In this document: positions 6,925 to 14,317 of the stretch, piece after piece
Numbering within the stretch: the first letter of the stretch is position 1
How the letters are laid out: every line of letters starts with the position of its first letter
Assembly: GCA_026415275.1 (NCBI GenBank)
Contig: JAOAHK010000012.1
Coordinates: 1-17,369, forward strand
Source: Anaerolineales bacterium
GTDB lineage: Bacteria > Chloroflexota > Anaerolineae > Anaerolineales > UBA4823
DNA length: 17,369 nucleotides
Reading direction: 5' to 3'
The notes under the pieces: model-generated
Told to the model about the DNA's origin: nothing
Database searches by the model: none
Seen by the model: only the letters and a program-made list of their open reading frames with translations
Made by a program: the position numbers and the translations under genes

Positions 6925-7728
6925 ATGTCCTCTTTTACACCGGCCACCCTCAGCGCAATTCAAAGCGCAGCAGAAATAATCCGCAAATGCAAGCGGGGGG
7001 TGGTTCTGAGTGGCGCTGGCATCTCGACTCCTTCGGGTATTCCCGACTTTCGCTCTCCTCAAACAGGGCTCTGGTCGAAAATCGAACCTCTAGAGGTGGC
7101 TTCGGCGCTTGCCTTTCGATATGATCCACTTCGCTTTTTCGAGTGGTTAAGGCCTTTGGCAACAAAAATCATCACTGCCAAACCCAACCCTGCCCACTAT
7201 GCCGTAGATCATCTCCAAAAAATGGGCTATATTCATACAATCGTAACCCAAAATATCGATGGTTTACATCAAAAAGCCGGCAGTAAAAATGTACTTGAGG
7301 TGCACGGCACCTTTGAAACAATGACTTGTGTGGATTGTTATACCAAAGTCTCTTCACAGCCATACATTCAACCATATTTGGACTACGGAACCATTCCTCG
7401 CTGTTCATATTGTCAGGGGATCTTAAAGCCTGATGTCATTCTTTTTGGAGAGCAGATGCCCTATCAGCCCTGGCTACAAGCCCAGAAAGCCAGTCGCTAT
7501 TGCGACTTAATGATTGTCGCTGGCTCTTCATTAGAGGTCTTACCTGTGGCAAGACTACCCATGCAAGCCATCGAACGCGGTGCTCACTTAATCATCATCA
7601 ACCATACACCTACATATCTTGATGTGCGTGCCGATGTTGTTTTTTATGACGATGTTTCTGTGATCCTTCCCCAAATCGTCCTACACTTGGAAAATCGCGC
7701 TAGATCTGCCGATCTTGGGTCAGTCTAA
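6925..7728 (+). CDS. NAD-dependent protein deacylase, SIR2 family
   Basis: A 267-residue sirtuin. It removes acetyl (or longer acyl) groups from protein lysines using NAD+, releasing nicotinamide. The NAD-binding GAGIS (30-34) and PDFRSP, the TQNIDGLH motif (108-115) with catalytic His127 in VHGTF, the four-Cys zinc site (Cys135, Cys138, Cys160, Cys163), KPDVILFGE (168-176) and GSSLEV (200-205) are all present. The class III Tyr/Arg pair for desuccinylation is not evident. No clear SD is seen before the ATG, which lies 11 bases after the receiver-CpaE stop, so it is probably read from the same transcript. The stop codon lies in a stem-loop (7714-7734). Family and chemistry are firm; substrates are unknown. 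Confidence 0.95.
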   Translation: MSSFTPATLSAIQSAAEIIRKCKRGVVLSGAGISTPSGIPDFRSPQTGLWSKIEPLEVASALAFRYDPLRFFEWLRPLATKIITAKPNPAHYAVDHLQKMGYIHTIVTQNIDGLHQKAGSKNVLEVHGTFETMTCVDCYTKVSSQPYIQPYLDYGTIPRCSYCQGILKPDVILFGEQMPYQPWLQAQKASRYCDLMIVAGSSLEVLPVARLPMQAIERGAHLIIINHTPTYLDVRADVVFYDDVSVILPQIVLHLENRARSADLGSV

Positions 7729-7734
7729 CCCAAG
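7714..7734. terminator. Stem-loop over the sirtuin stop codon (possible weak terminator)
   Basis: CTTGGGT (7714-7720) pairs perfectly with ACCCAAG (7728-7734) around a 7-base loop. The TAA stop is at 7726-7728, at the loop/right-arm border. No T-run follows on either strand, so it is not a standard intrinsic terminator. It lies between two convergent genes and could stabilise or process the 3' end. Confidence 0.4.
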
Positions 7735-7881
7735 TGTGCGACTGGAGAAACTAGATTTACTTCATGAGTTACAAAGTGGGCGGAGATAAATTGATAAAGC
7801 CCAATGATGCAACGCAGCGATCAATGGCTATATCTCAAAAACCGAAGGTACGCCAGAAAAGCGCACAGAAGCAGCCTAGGT

Positions 7882-9597
7882 CTAAACAGATCCCTTTCGT
7901 CCAAATTGTCGCTCTAAGATATCCACGGACAAGTGAATCATGGTTGGACGCCCATGCGGACAGGTACGTGGCGATTGACAATTTTCCAATTCACGCAGAA
8001 GAGCTTTCTGCTCATCGGGGGAGAGACTTTGCCCCGCTTTGACTGCAACGCGTTTGCAGATGCGAGCAATTAATCGCTTTTCCACTTCGCGATTCAACGG
8101 TTCTTCATTTTCCTCAAATTCTTCCAATGTGGCACGCACAGCTAATGCAGCATCCGTTCCCGCTAGAATTGTTGGCACTGCTCGAATCTGGTATGTATTC
8201 ACACCAAAAAGAACGATTTCGAACCCCCAGTAATGGAGTGTTGGAATCTGTTCCTCTAATAAACGCGCCTGGGTTGAACTAAGAGACAATAAGCTAGGTT
8301 GTAAGAGCTTTTGCGAAGGGATTTTCGTTTGAGATTGGCGGAGGAATCGCTCATAAAGGATTCTCTCGTGTGCCGCGTGTTGATCGATCAAATATAATCC
8401 ATCCGGCCCTTCAGCGATGATATACGTGTTAGCGATCTGTCCAATCCAACGCAAGAGGGGAATCTTTTGATCAAGCGTTGGGAATTCCATGGATCGCGGT
8501 TGAATTCGCATTGGAGTGGTGTCAGCGTCTTGCTCTACTTCGGAGCGACGGTGCTGGATTTGGTCAAAAGGCGGCTGCCAAATTGGCAAATTTGGCCTTC
8601 CTGCAACGGAAGCATCGGTGACCAACGCGCGCCGCACAGCGTGTTGCACTAAACCAAATATTCGCCCTGCATCAGCAAAACGCACCTCAGCTTTAGCAGG
8701 ATGAACATTGACATCCACCTGGCTCGCATCTATCTCCAAAAACAACCAAACTAAGGGATAGCGCCCCACCATTAACAGCGTATGATAAGCTTGCAGAACG
8801 GCTGAAGCTAACGTGCTGTCTTGAATCGGGCGCTGATTGACAAAAAAATGTATTTCACGGCGATTGGAGCGCGTAATCCCGGGTGGGCTAACAAAACCTG
8901 TTACCCGAAAATCCGCATCAACATAGCATACTTCAATCAGTTGGTTAGCTTCTTCGATGCCAATCAAACTAGTTAGAACTTCTCGCTGATCTCCATTGCC
9001 GCTGCTTGCAAAACTCAATCGGCTTTCTTGGGTGAGCTGAAATTGAACGTTTGGAAAAGCTAAGGCATAATCTGCAACTAAAGCTTCGATGCGCTGCCGT
9101 TCGGTTAAATCGCTTTTAAGAAACTTTCGCCTAGCCGGAACATTGAAAAATAGATCCTCCACTCGAACGGTCGTCCCCGGCGGCGCGCCTGTAGCCATGA
9201 TTTGCGACTGCGCGCCACCATCAACCATCAGGCGATAACCGACCGCCTGCAATTGCGTTCGAGAAGTAATCGTCAGACGCGCAATCGAGCCAATAGAAGC
9301 CAGAGCCTCACCGCGAAAACCCAATGTTCGGATGCGTCCAAGGTCCTGTGCAGAATGAAGTTTGCTGGTCGCATGACGATGCACCGCCAATGCCAGCTCC
9401 CCTGCTGCTATTCCCTCCCCGTTGTCCGATACTTCGATTAATTTCCTGCCGGCTGCGAGACATTGAATTGTGACTTGAGTAGCTTTTGCGTCGAGGGCAT
9501 TTTCTATCAATTCCTTAACAACTGAGGCTGGTCTTTCCACCACCTCGCCGGCAGCAATTTGCGATGCAACTTCTGGAGGCAAAATTTGGATTGGCAT
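7882..9597 (-). CDS. mutL: DNA mismatch repair protein MutL (endonuclease type)
   Basis: A 571-residue MutL, the ATPase linking MutS mismatch recognition to strand incision. The GHKL ATPase domain has ELIENALDA (motif I), DNGEGI (II) and GFRGEAL (III). The C-terminal dimer domain carries the endonuclease metal motif DQHAAHERILYE and a CPHGRP motif, so this is a nicking MutL as in bacteria without MutH. A central low-conservation linker separates the domains. I chose the ATG at 9597 (MPIQILPPEV) over the upstream in-frame ATG at 9615, because the latter is part of a TATAAT box and a GGAG (forward 5'-CTCC at 9605-9608) lies 7 bases before 9597. MutS is not in the window. The gene is divergent from the HAD gene with 59 bases between the starts. 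Confidence 0.96.
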   Translation of the reverse strand: MPIQILPPEVASQIAAGEVVERPASVVKELIENALDAKATQVTIQCLAAGRKLIEVSDNGEGIAAGELALAVHRHATSKLHSAQDLGRIRTLGFRGEALASIGSIARLTITSRTQLQAVGYRLMVDGGAQSQIMATGAPPGTTVRVEDLFFNVPARRKFLKSDLTERQRIEALVADYALAFPNVQFQLTQESRLSFASSGNGDQREVLTSLIGIEEANQLIEVCYVDADFRVTGFVSPPGITRSNRREIHFFVNQRPIQDSTLASAVLQAYHTLLMVGRYPLVWLFLEIDASQVDVNVHPAKAEVRFADAGRIFGLVQHAVRRALVTDASVAGRPNLPIWQPPFDQIQHRRSEVEQDADTTPMRIQPRSMEFPTLDQKIPLLRWIGQIANTYIIAEGPDGLYLIDQHAAHERILYERFLRQSQTKIPSQKLLQPSLLSLSSTQARLLEEQIPTLHYWGFEIVLFGVNTYQIRAVPTILAGTDAALAVRATLEEFEENEEPLNREVEKRLIARICKRVAVKAGQSLSPDEQKALLRELENCQSPRTCPHGRPTMIHLSVDILERQFGRKGSV

Positions 9598-9613
9598 TTT
9601 TTCACTCCACCCC

Positions 9614-9619
9614 ATTATA
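9614..9619 (-). promoter_or_regulatory. Candidate -10 box of mutL
   Basis: Forward ATTATA reads TATAAT on the minus strand. A start 6-7 bases downstream would fall near 9607, which sits at the GGAG ribosome site, so the true start may be slightly further upstream or the box may not be used. Only a weak TGAAAA lies at the -35 distance (forward 9637-9642). Confidence 0.35.
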
Positions 9620-9644
9620 CCTGCCTTATCACACGGTTTTCAGT

Positions 9645-9650
9645 TATACT
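9645..9650 (+). promoter_or_regulatory. Candidate -10 box of the HAD/CoA-transferase operon (leaderless start)
   Basis: TATACT (5 of 6 matches) ends 6 bases before the ATG at 9657, so transcription would begin at or next to the A of the start codon. No SD is present. The -35 region is poor. Leaderless initiation is the simplest reading. Confidence 0.45.
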
Positions 9651-9656
9651 TTGGAC

Positions 9657-10316
9657 ATGGAATTCGAGGTAGCCTTTTTTGATTTAGACGATACCCTCTA
9701 TGACAAGCAAAGCGGATTGTGGGATGCAATTCGCCAGCGAATGTCGCTTTATATGCACGAACGGTTAGGTATGTCCTGGGAGGTCATTCCAAACCTCAGG
9801 CGGCATTATTTTGAGACGTATGGGACTACCCTCCGAGGTTTGCAACTGCACCACCAAGTGGACGCTGATGATTACCTAGAATATGTGCACGATCTCCCCC
9901 TAAACGAATATATCCAACCTGATCCAGAATTACGCGAAATGCTTCTCACTTTGCCGTTACGCCGCTTTATCTTTACCAACGCTGACCGCGATCATGCTAA
10001 ACGGGTCTTGCAGACATTAGAGATTGCGGATTGTTTTGAGGGCATCATCGATGTGCGCGCTATACATTTTTATTGCAAACCCGAACCGCAAGCCTATCAA
10101 ATTGCCCTCAAAATTGCTCAGATTGATGATGCAAAACGATGCATATATTTAGACGACTCTTTGGTCAACCTCGTTGAGGCGCGGAAGTTGGGTTTTTATA
10201 CCGTCCTCGTAGGACAAGATGGCATAGCGCCAGAAGTCGATTTGAGCGTACGCCAAGTTAAAGAGCTGCGAATAAAGTTGCCATCCTTATGGGAAAACCA
10301 TCGACAGGGAAAATGA
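9657..10316 (+). CDS. HAD-superfamily phosphatase, pyrimidine 5'-nucleotidase-like
   Basis: A 219-residue HAD hydrolase. Motif I is DLDDT with nucleophile Asp9 and general acid Asp11; motif II is FTNA; motif III has the Lys in CKPEPQAY; motif IV is YLDDS. The helical cap between motifs I and II and the overall pattern resemble the SDT1/PHM8 pyrimidine nucleotidase group, which removes phosphate from UMP, CMP or related monophosphates. I chose the ATG at 9657 (MEFEVAFFDLDDT). An in-frame upstream start at 9564 would run through the divergent mutL start and promoter region. The last bases overlap the CoA-transferase start as ATGA, so the two are coupled. The HAD call is firm; the exact substrate is inference. 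Confidence 0.9.
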   Translation: MEFEVAFFDLDDTLYDKQSGLWDAIRQRMSLYMHERLGMSWEVIPNLRRHYFETYGTTLRGLQLHHQVDADDYLEYVHDLPLNEYIQPDPELREMLLTLPLRRFIFTNADRDHAKRVLQTLEIADCFEGIIDVRAIHFYCKPEPQAYQIALKIAQIDDAKRCIYLDDSLVNLVEARKLGFYTVLVGQDGIAPEVDLSVRQVKELRIKLPSLWENHRQGK

Positions 10317-11128
10317 GCGCCAAGATTGTCAACCTAGCTGAAGCTGTTGGATGCGTTAGCAGTGGGAAAACACTTGCTCTCGGGGGAATGACCCTTTATC
10401 GCCGTCCGGTCGCATTCGTGCGTGAGCTTATTTTCCAAGCCCGCAAACAGCGAACTATCGAAGACTTAACTTTATTGGCTTTCACGGCTGGCTTCGAGTC
10501 AGATCTTTTAGTGGGGGCAGGGATTGTAAAGACTATACGCACTTGCTATTTCGGATTTGAGATCTTTGGTTTTGCCCCGATGTTTACCTACTACGCTAAT
10601 CAAGGAGCGTTGAATATCATCGAGGAAACCGAAGCGAGCCTTGCCTTTGGCTTGCGGGCACAGATGGCTGGAGTCGGCTTTATGCCAAGTTTGGCATGGA
10701 TTGGCACCGACTTGCCTAAATTGCGACCAGATGTCAAAACGGTGATTGATCCATATTCTGGCGAAGAGTTAATTGCATTTCCAGCCATTGAACCGGATAT
10801 TGCCGTTATTCACGCTCTTCAAGCAGATCAAGACGGAAACGTGTGTATCGGGAAAAACAAAGGAATTGACGAAGAGCTTGCTCTGACCTCAAAAACCGTG
10901 ATCGTCACTGCAGAAGAGATTGTACCCGCTCTTCAGCAAGCAGACATTGCTGCGCCATTTGTTGATTATGTCGTTTATGCGCCAAATGGGGCTAAACCAA
11001 CTTCTTGTCACCCTCTTTACCCTCTGGATGGTTTTGCCCTCTTGGATTACATATCTTCAGTGACCGAGGTTATTACCTTTGAAGAGTATTTAGAAAAATG
11101 GTTGGCTCAAGTTCATAACGAACATTAA
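10313..11128 (+). CDS. Class I CoA-transferase alpha-subunit-like protein (no beta subunit adjacent)
   Basis: A 271-residue protein similar to subunit A of glutaconate/3-oxoacid-type CoA-transferases. Visible features are SSGKTLALGGMTLYRRPVAFV near the N-terminus, a LTLLAFTAGFESDLLVGAG stretch, EEELxxxP-like PAIEPDIAVIHALQADQDGNV in the middle, and ALTSKTVIVTAEEIV. In this family the CoA-accepting Glu is carried by the beta subunit, which is normally the next gene; here the next gene is an S41 protease. Either the partner is elsewhere or this protein acts alone in another role. The ATG at 10313 gives an ATGA overlap with the HAD stop; an ATG at 10289 would overlap by 28 bases. The substrate is unknown. 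Confidence 0.83.
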   Translation: MSAKIVNLAEAVGCVSSGKTLALGGMTLYRRPVAFVRELIFQARKQRTIEDLTLLAFTAGFESDLLVGAGIVKTIRTCYFGFEIFGFAPMFTYYANQGALNIIEETEASLAFGLRAQMAGVGFMPSLAWIGTDLPKLRPDVKTVIDPYSGEELIAFPAIEPDIAVIHALQADQDGNVCIGKNKGIDEELALTSKTVIVTAEEIVPALQQADIAAPFVDYVVYAPNGAKPTSCHPLYPLDGFALLDYISSVTEVITFEEYLEKWLAQVHNEH

Positions 11129-11146
11129 TATTTTCTATAGATTATG

Positions 11147-11175
11147 TTTACATTTTTCTGTTTTAATCGTATATC
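11147..11175 (+). promoter_or_regulatory. Candidate promoter of the S41 protease gene
   Basis: TTTACA (11147-11152, 5 of 6) is followed after 17 bases by TATATC (11170-11175, 4 of 6). The leader would be about 55 bases and ends with GAGG (11227-11230) seven bases before the ATG. A bulged AT-rich hairpin at 11121-11148, right after the previous gene and followed by T-rich sequence, overlaps the -35 box and might end the upstream transcript, but it is weak. Confidence 0.45.
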
Positions 11176-11237
11176 TGAGAAAGCCAATCTGATTTAGGGA
11201 TACTGGTCGAAAACTAACGCGATCTTGAGGAATATTT

Positions 11238-12482
11238 ATGGAAAGCAAAAGACCTCCAATTCTGATTATTTTTGCCCTATTTTTTGTTGTCATTGGGGCA
11301 ACGTTAGCGGGCTTTTATGCAGGGCGAGTTTCAGCCGGATCTCAAGAAACCTCATTCCTTATTACACCTGGCGAAACCCCTCAAGTACAGCCCTTGCCTG
11401 ATACTTCTCCCGACCCAAGCGTCAATGAGCTATTTGCTCCGTTTTGGCAAACGTGGCGGCTGATCCACGAACAGTATGTTGAACAACCAGTTGACGATGT
11501 CAAACTAATGCGCGGTGCCATTCAAGGAATGGTCGATGCACTCGGCGATGAACACTCCTCTTACATCGATCCAGAATCACTTAAAGAGTTTCAAGCGCAG
11601 ATCACTGGCACTCAATATGAGGGCATTGGTGCCTACGTGGATACGACGCGTGAATATCTAACCATCATCGCTCCCATGATGGGTTCACCCGCCGAAAAAG
11701 CCGGATTAAGGCCTGGCGACCAAATCATTGCCATTGATGGCGAGGACATGACAGGCATTGATGGTGAACTTGTTCGCCAACGAGTGCTTGGCCCAGCAGG
11801 CACCAAAGTAATTCTTACGATCAAGCGGCCTGGCGTCGAAGAACCATTTGACGTCGAGATTGTGCGCGCCAGTATTAAATCAACCAATGTCATCGGACGG
11901 ATGGAGAGAAACAACATCGCCTATATCCGTCTGTTGGCATTTGGAGATGAAACCACTACCCGAGACTTTCGCACCATGCTGAAGAAACTCTTAGCCGAAA
12001 ATCCGGATGGTTTGATTTTAGACTTACGCAACAACGGAGGTGGACTGTTAAATTCTGCCATTGATATTGCCTCTGAGTTTATCAAAGAGGGTGTAATTGC
12101 CTATGAAGTCTATGGTGATGGCCGAAAAGAGACCTTCAATGCAAGTGGAAAAGGATTAGCCACAGAGATTCCATTAATCGTTCTGATCAACGAGGGAAGC
12201 GCCTCAGCATCAGAGATTGTAGCGGGAGCTATTCAAGACCTCGGAAGAGGCAAACTGCTGGGTGTGACCACCTATGGAAAAGGATCGGTTCAAGTGTGGA
12301 ACGATCTGATCAACAACCAAGGTGCAGTGCGAATTACGGTGGCGCGCTGGTTAACCCCAAATGGACGAACGATTCAGGGCACTGGTCTTACCCCTGATAT
12401 TGAAGTGCAAATGACTGAAGAAGACTACGCTGCAGGGAAAGACCCTCAGCTCGACCAAGCTATCGAATTGCTTTCAAAGTAG
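11238..12482 (+). CDS. C-terminal processing peptidase, S41 family (CtpA/Prc-like)
   Basis: A 414-residue secreted or membrane-anchored serine protease. Residues about 8-28 form an N-terminal hydrophobic signal/anchor. A Pro-rich linker (44-60) leads to a helical segment, then a PDZ domain (about 120-210, with YEGIGAYV and GLRPGDQI). The S41 core follows: LDLRNNGGG (261-269), NEGSASASE with probable nucleophile Ser323, and YGKGSVQ with Lys348 at the 25-residue spacing seen in CtpA/Prc. These proteases trim or degrade proteins outside the cytoplasmic membrane, recognising C-termini through the PDZ domain. GAGG precedes the ATG. The next gene, another membrane protease, starts 18 bases downstream, so they are probably co-transcribed. 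Family is firm; targets are unknown. Confidence 0.95.
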   Translation: MESKRPPILIIFALFFVVIGATLAGFYAGRVSAGSQETSFLITPGETPQVQPLPDTSPDPSVNELFAPFWQTWRLIHEQYVEQPVDDVKLMRGAIQGMVDALGDEHSSYIDPESLKEFQAQITGTQYEGIGAYVDTTREYLTIIAPMMGSPAEKAGLRPGDQIIAIDGEDMTGIDGELVRQRVLGPAGTKVILTIKRPGVEEPFDVEIVRASIKSTNVIGRMERNNIAYIRLLAFGDETTTRDFRTMLKKLLAENPDGLILDLRNNGGGLLNSAIDIASEFIKEGVIAYEVYGDGRKETFNASGKGLATEIPLIVLINEGSASASEIVAGAIQDLGRGKLLGVTTYGKGSVQVWNDLINNQGAVRITVARWLTPNGRTIQGTGLTPDIEVQMTEEDYAAGKDPQLDQAIELLSK

Positions 12483-12490
12483 ACTGAAAG
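12471..12490 (+). repeat. Small stem-loop enclosing the S41 protease stop codon
   Basis: CTTTCA (12471-12476) pairs with TGAAAG (12485-12490) around an 8-base loop holding the TAG stop (12480-12482). The right arm runs into the AAAGGAGG ribosome site (12487-12494) of the next gene. It could tune translation of that gene, but a 6-bp stem is weak. Confidence 0.3.
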
Positions 12491-12500
12491 GAGGACAACG

Positions 12501-13202
12501 ATGTTTTTCTTCGATCCTTACTATCTGATTTTTATGGCACCAGCCTTTATCCTCATGCTGGCTGTCCAATTTTATGTCAATTCTTCTTATTCTAAGTGGA
12601 GTCGAGTGCCCTCCCGCTTGCGCATTAGCGGCGCTCAAGCCGCAGCACAATTGATTCGCTATAGTGGACTGCATACGGTGCGCATTGAAGGAATTCACGG
12701 GCAACTCACTGACCACTATGACCCGCGCGATAAAACGCTACGGCTTTCAGAAGGCGTCTATGGCGGAGCTTCAGTTGCAGCGTTGGCAGTTGCTGCCCAT
12801 GAACTAGGCCATGCCCTTCAAGATCACGAAGGATATGCTCCGCTCAAACTGCGATCCGCGCTAGTTCCCGCTGTGAACATTGGCTCTTACCTAGGCTGGA
12901 TTCTTCTTATGGTCGGTTTCCTCTTGCGCTCGCCAGAATTGGCGTGGCTCGGCGTGCTAGTCTTTTCTGGTGGCGCCATATTTGCACTAGCAACTCTACC
13001 CGTTGAATTTAATGCTTCGGCACGAGCTAAGCGGTTGCTCCTCGAATCAGGACTGATTGCCACCGAAGAGGAAATGCGCGGTGTAAATCAGGTTCTCAAT
13101 GCTGCAGCATTAACCTATGTCGCCGCCCTCGTTACCGCTGTGTTGCAACTACTCTATTACGCAAGCCTTGTAATTGGTATGGGCGACCGGCGGAGGGAAT
13201 AA
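12501..13202 (+). CDS. Membrane zinc metalloprotease, YugP family
   Basis: A 233-residue membrane protein matching the YugP/PF04298 group. An N-terminal membrane helix (about 6-25) is followed by a cytosolic or surface part with the zincin motif HELGH at 100-104 (AAHELGHALQDHEGY), two central hydrophobic helices (about 121-170) and a C-terminal helix (about 205-225). The third zinc ligand is probably Glu in LPVEFNASARAK. Members are predicted proteases with poorly known targets. A strong AAAGGAGG (12487-12494) sits six bases before the ATG, suggesting high translation. It follows the S41 protease by 18 bases and precedes a polytopic membrane protein, so this is an envelope-function operon. 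The stop codon lies in the loop of a stable hairpin. Confidence 0.9.
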   Translation: MFFFDPYYLIFMAPAFILMLAVQFYVNSSYSKWSRVPSRLRISGAQAAAQLIRYSGLHTVRIEGIHGQLTDHYDPRDKTLRLSEGVYGGASVAALAVAAHELGHALQDHEGYAPLKLRSALVPAVNIGSYLGWILLMVGFLLRSPELAWLGVLVFSGGAIFALATLPVEFNASARAKRLLLESGLIATEEEMRGVNQVLNAAALTYVAALVTAVLQLLYYASLVIGMGDRRRE

Positions 13203-13213
13203 TTCTCTCCGCC
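13189..13213 (+). terminator. GC-rich hairpin over the YugP stop codon (no T-run)
   Basis: GGCGGAG (13189-13195) pairs with CTCCGCC (13207-13213). GGA/TCT extends the stem to 10 pairs with one G-U, leaving a 5-base loop. The TAA stop (13200-13202) overlaps the loop. The following sequence is pyrimidine-rich but lacks a T-run, so it may be a 3'-end stabiliser or pause site rather than a full terminator. The next gene starts 29 bases later. Confidence 0.4.
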
Positions 13214-13241
13214 TCCCTTCATATCGCACTGAGCTGCCTCA

Positions 13242-14258
13242 ATGCGTCGCTTCCTTTTTGCAGTCCTGATCTTGCTAGGAATTGTTTTTCTAATTACCCG
13301 GTTCGGTGAGGTTCAACTCATCTGGGAAACGTTACAAAAAGGTGATTGGCGGTTTCTACTCCTTGCTCTGATTCTGCAATCCATTTGGCTCATCAATCTT
13401 GGCGCCACATATCAATCCATTTATCATGCTTTAGGCACCCATGATTACCTGAAACGATTAATAACCTTAGCATTGGCAGCAAATTTTGCAAACATTGTTG
13501 CTCCCTCTGTTGGAATGAGCGGCATGGCGGTATTCATTTCACAAGCTCGGAAGAGTGGGCTTCCTGTGGGGAAAGTCACTCTGGCTGGAATTCTTTTTGT
13601 CTTAGTTGATTATGCCGCCTTTTTATGTGTGCTTGCCTTAGGATTAATCGTGCTTTTTCGTCGCGATGACTTAGACCCTCCTGAGATCATAGCTTCGGTA
13701 GTTTTACTCCTTTTAGCGGTCTGTATGGCAACCTTGATATACATTGGGGCTAGGTCACCCGTTACGCTTGGGAACATTCTAGCCCGCATTGCTCGTATTA
13801 TCAACCGCATCCTTTTTCCCTTTCTCCGCCACGACTATCTCTCAGAAAAGCGAGCTCATGAATTCGCCCAAGAAGTTTCGGATGGACTTGAGGCTCTGCG
13901 TTCTGACCAGCGTAGTTTGCTCAGTCCGCTGCTACTTGGTTTATTCAACAAGTTATTACTGATTTTGATCCTAACTTGTACTTTTTTAGCCTTTAATGTA
14001 CCTATTTCTGTTGGTACTGTTATCGCTGGGTTCAGCGTAGGTTATCTCTTCATGATCGTTTCACCAACACCGGCGGGGATCGGATTTGTCGAAGGAGCGA
14101 TGACTTTAGTTCTTTCGTCTTTCTATATTCAATTGAGTGTCGCTGCAGTGCTTGCCCTAGCCTATCGAGGTTTTACATTTTGGTATCCCTTGCTGTTGGG
14201 ATTCCTTGCTTTTCGCGCGTTGAGCAGGTCGGATTTCTCCCAATTTGACGGATTATAA
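13242..14258 (+). CDS. Polytopic membrane protein, LPG synthase/AglD-like flippase domain (UPF0104)
   Basis: A 338-residue protein with about eight predicted membrane helices and no soluble catalytic domain. It resembles PF03706/UPF0104, the membrane part of lysylphosphatidylglycerol synthase (MprF) and related proteins. Visible family features are an [10 protein letters not shown] helix, [18 protein letters not shown] (the P-x-x-G-x-x-G pattern), and a C-terminal [13 protein letters not shown] motif typical of the group. Without the aminoacyl-transferase domain it may move lipids or lipid-linked sugars; this is inference. No SD precedes the ATG, which lies 39 bases after the YugP stop. The stop codon lies inside a perfect 10-bp palindrome that also holds the rpmH -10 box. 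Confidence 0.87.
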   Translation: MRRFLFAVLILLGIVFLITRFGEVQLIWETLQKGDWRFLLLALILQSIWLINLGATYQSIYHALGTHDYLKRLITLALAANFANIVAPSVGMSGMAVFISQARKSGLPVGKVTLAGILFVLVDYAAFLCVLALGLIVLFRRDDLDPPEIIASVVLLLLAVCMATLIYIGARSPVTLGNILARIARIINRILFPFLRHDYLSEKRAHEFAQEVSDGLEALRSDQRSLLSPLLLGLFNKLLLILILTCTFLAFNVPISVGTVIAGFSVGYLFMIVSPTPAGIGFVEGAMTLVLSSFYIQLSVAAVLALAYRGFTFWYPLLLGFLAFRALSRSDFSQFDGL

Positions 14259-14274
14259 CCCTATGGGTTATAAT
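14245..14274 (+). promoter_or_regulatory. Promoter of the rpmH-rnpA-yidD-yidC cluster
   Basis: TTGACG (14245-14250, 5 of 6) is followed after 18 bases by a perfect TATAAT (14269-14274). It lies across the end of the flippase-like gene. Transcription would begin near 14281, giving a leader of about 37 bases. This is the best -10/-35 pair in the window, as expected for a ribosomal protein gene. Confidence 0.7.
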
Positions 14275-14282
14275 AGCTTTTT
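14252..14282 (+). terminator. Perfect 10-bp palindrome with T5 run, overlapping stop codon and promoter
   Basis: ATTATAACCC (14252-14261) pairs perfectly with GGGTTATAAT (14265-14274) around a TAT loop. TAGC and then TTTTT (14278-14282) follow, so it may act as an intrinsic terminator for the flippase-like gene. The left arm contains that gene's TAA stop (14256-14258) and the right arm is the rpmH -10 TATAAT. Four bases between stem and T-run and only three GC pairs make it a weak terminator. Confidence 0.4.
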
Positions 14283-14317
14283 GTCATGGAAATCAAAACA
14301 GGATAGAGGAAGATACG

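Noticed and set aside
7764..8042. Plus-strand open frame of 92 codons between the sirtuin and mutL genes
   Set aside because: No SD at a usable distance, no recognisable domain, and most of it runs antisense through the end of mutL. The 153-base gap shows no other gene.
9564..9656. N-terminal extension of the HAD protein
   Set aside because: It would cross the mutL start and both promoters, and the HAD motif I begins right after the ATG at 9657.
11121..11160. Intrinsic terminator after the CoA-transferase gene
   Set aside because: The stem is AT-only but for one pair and has a bulge; the following T-stretches are interrupted. Mentioned only as a note in the promoter entry.
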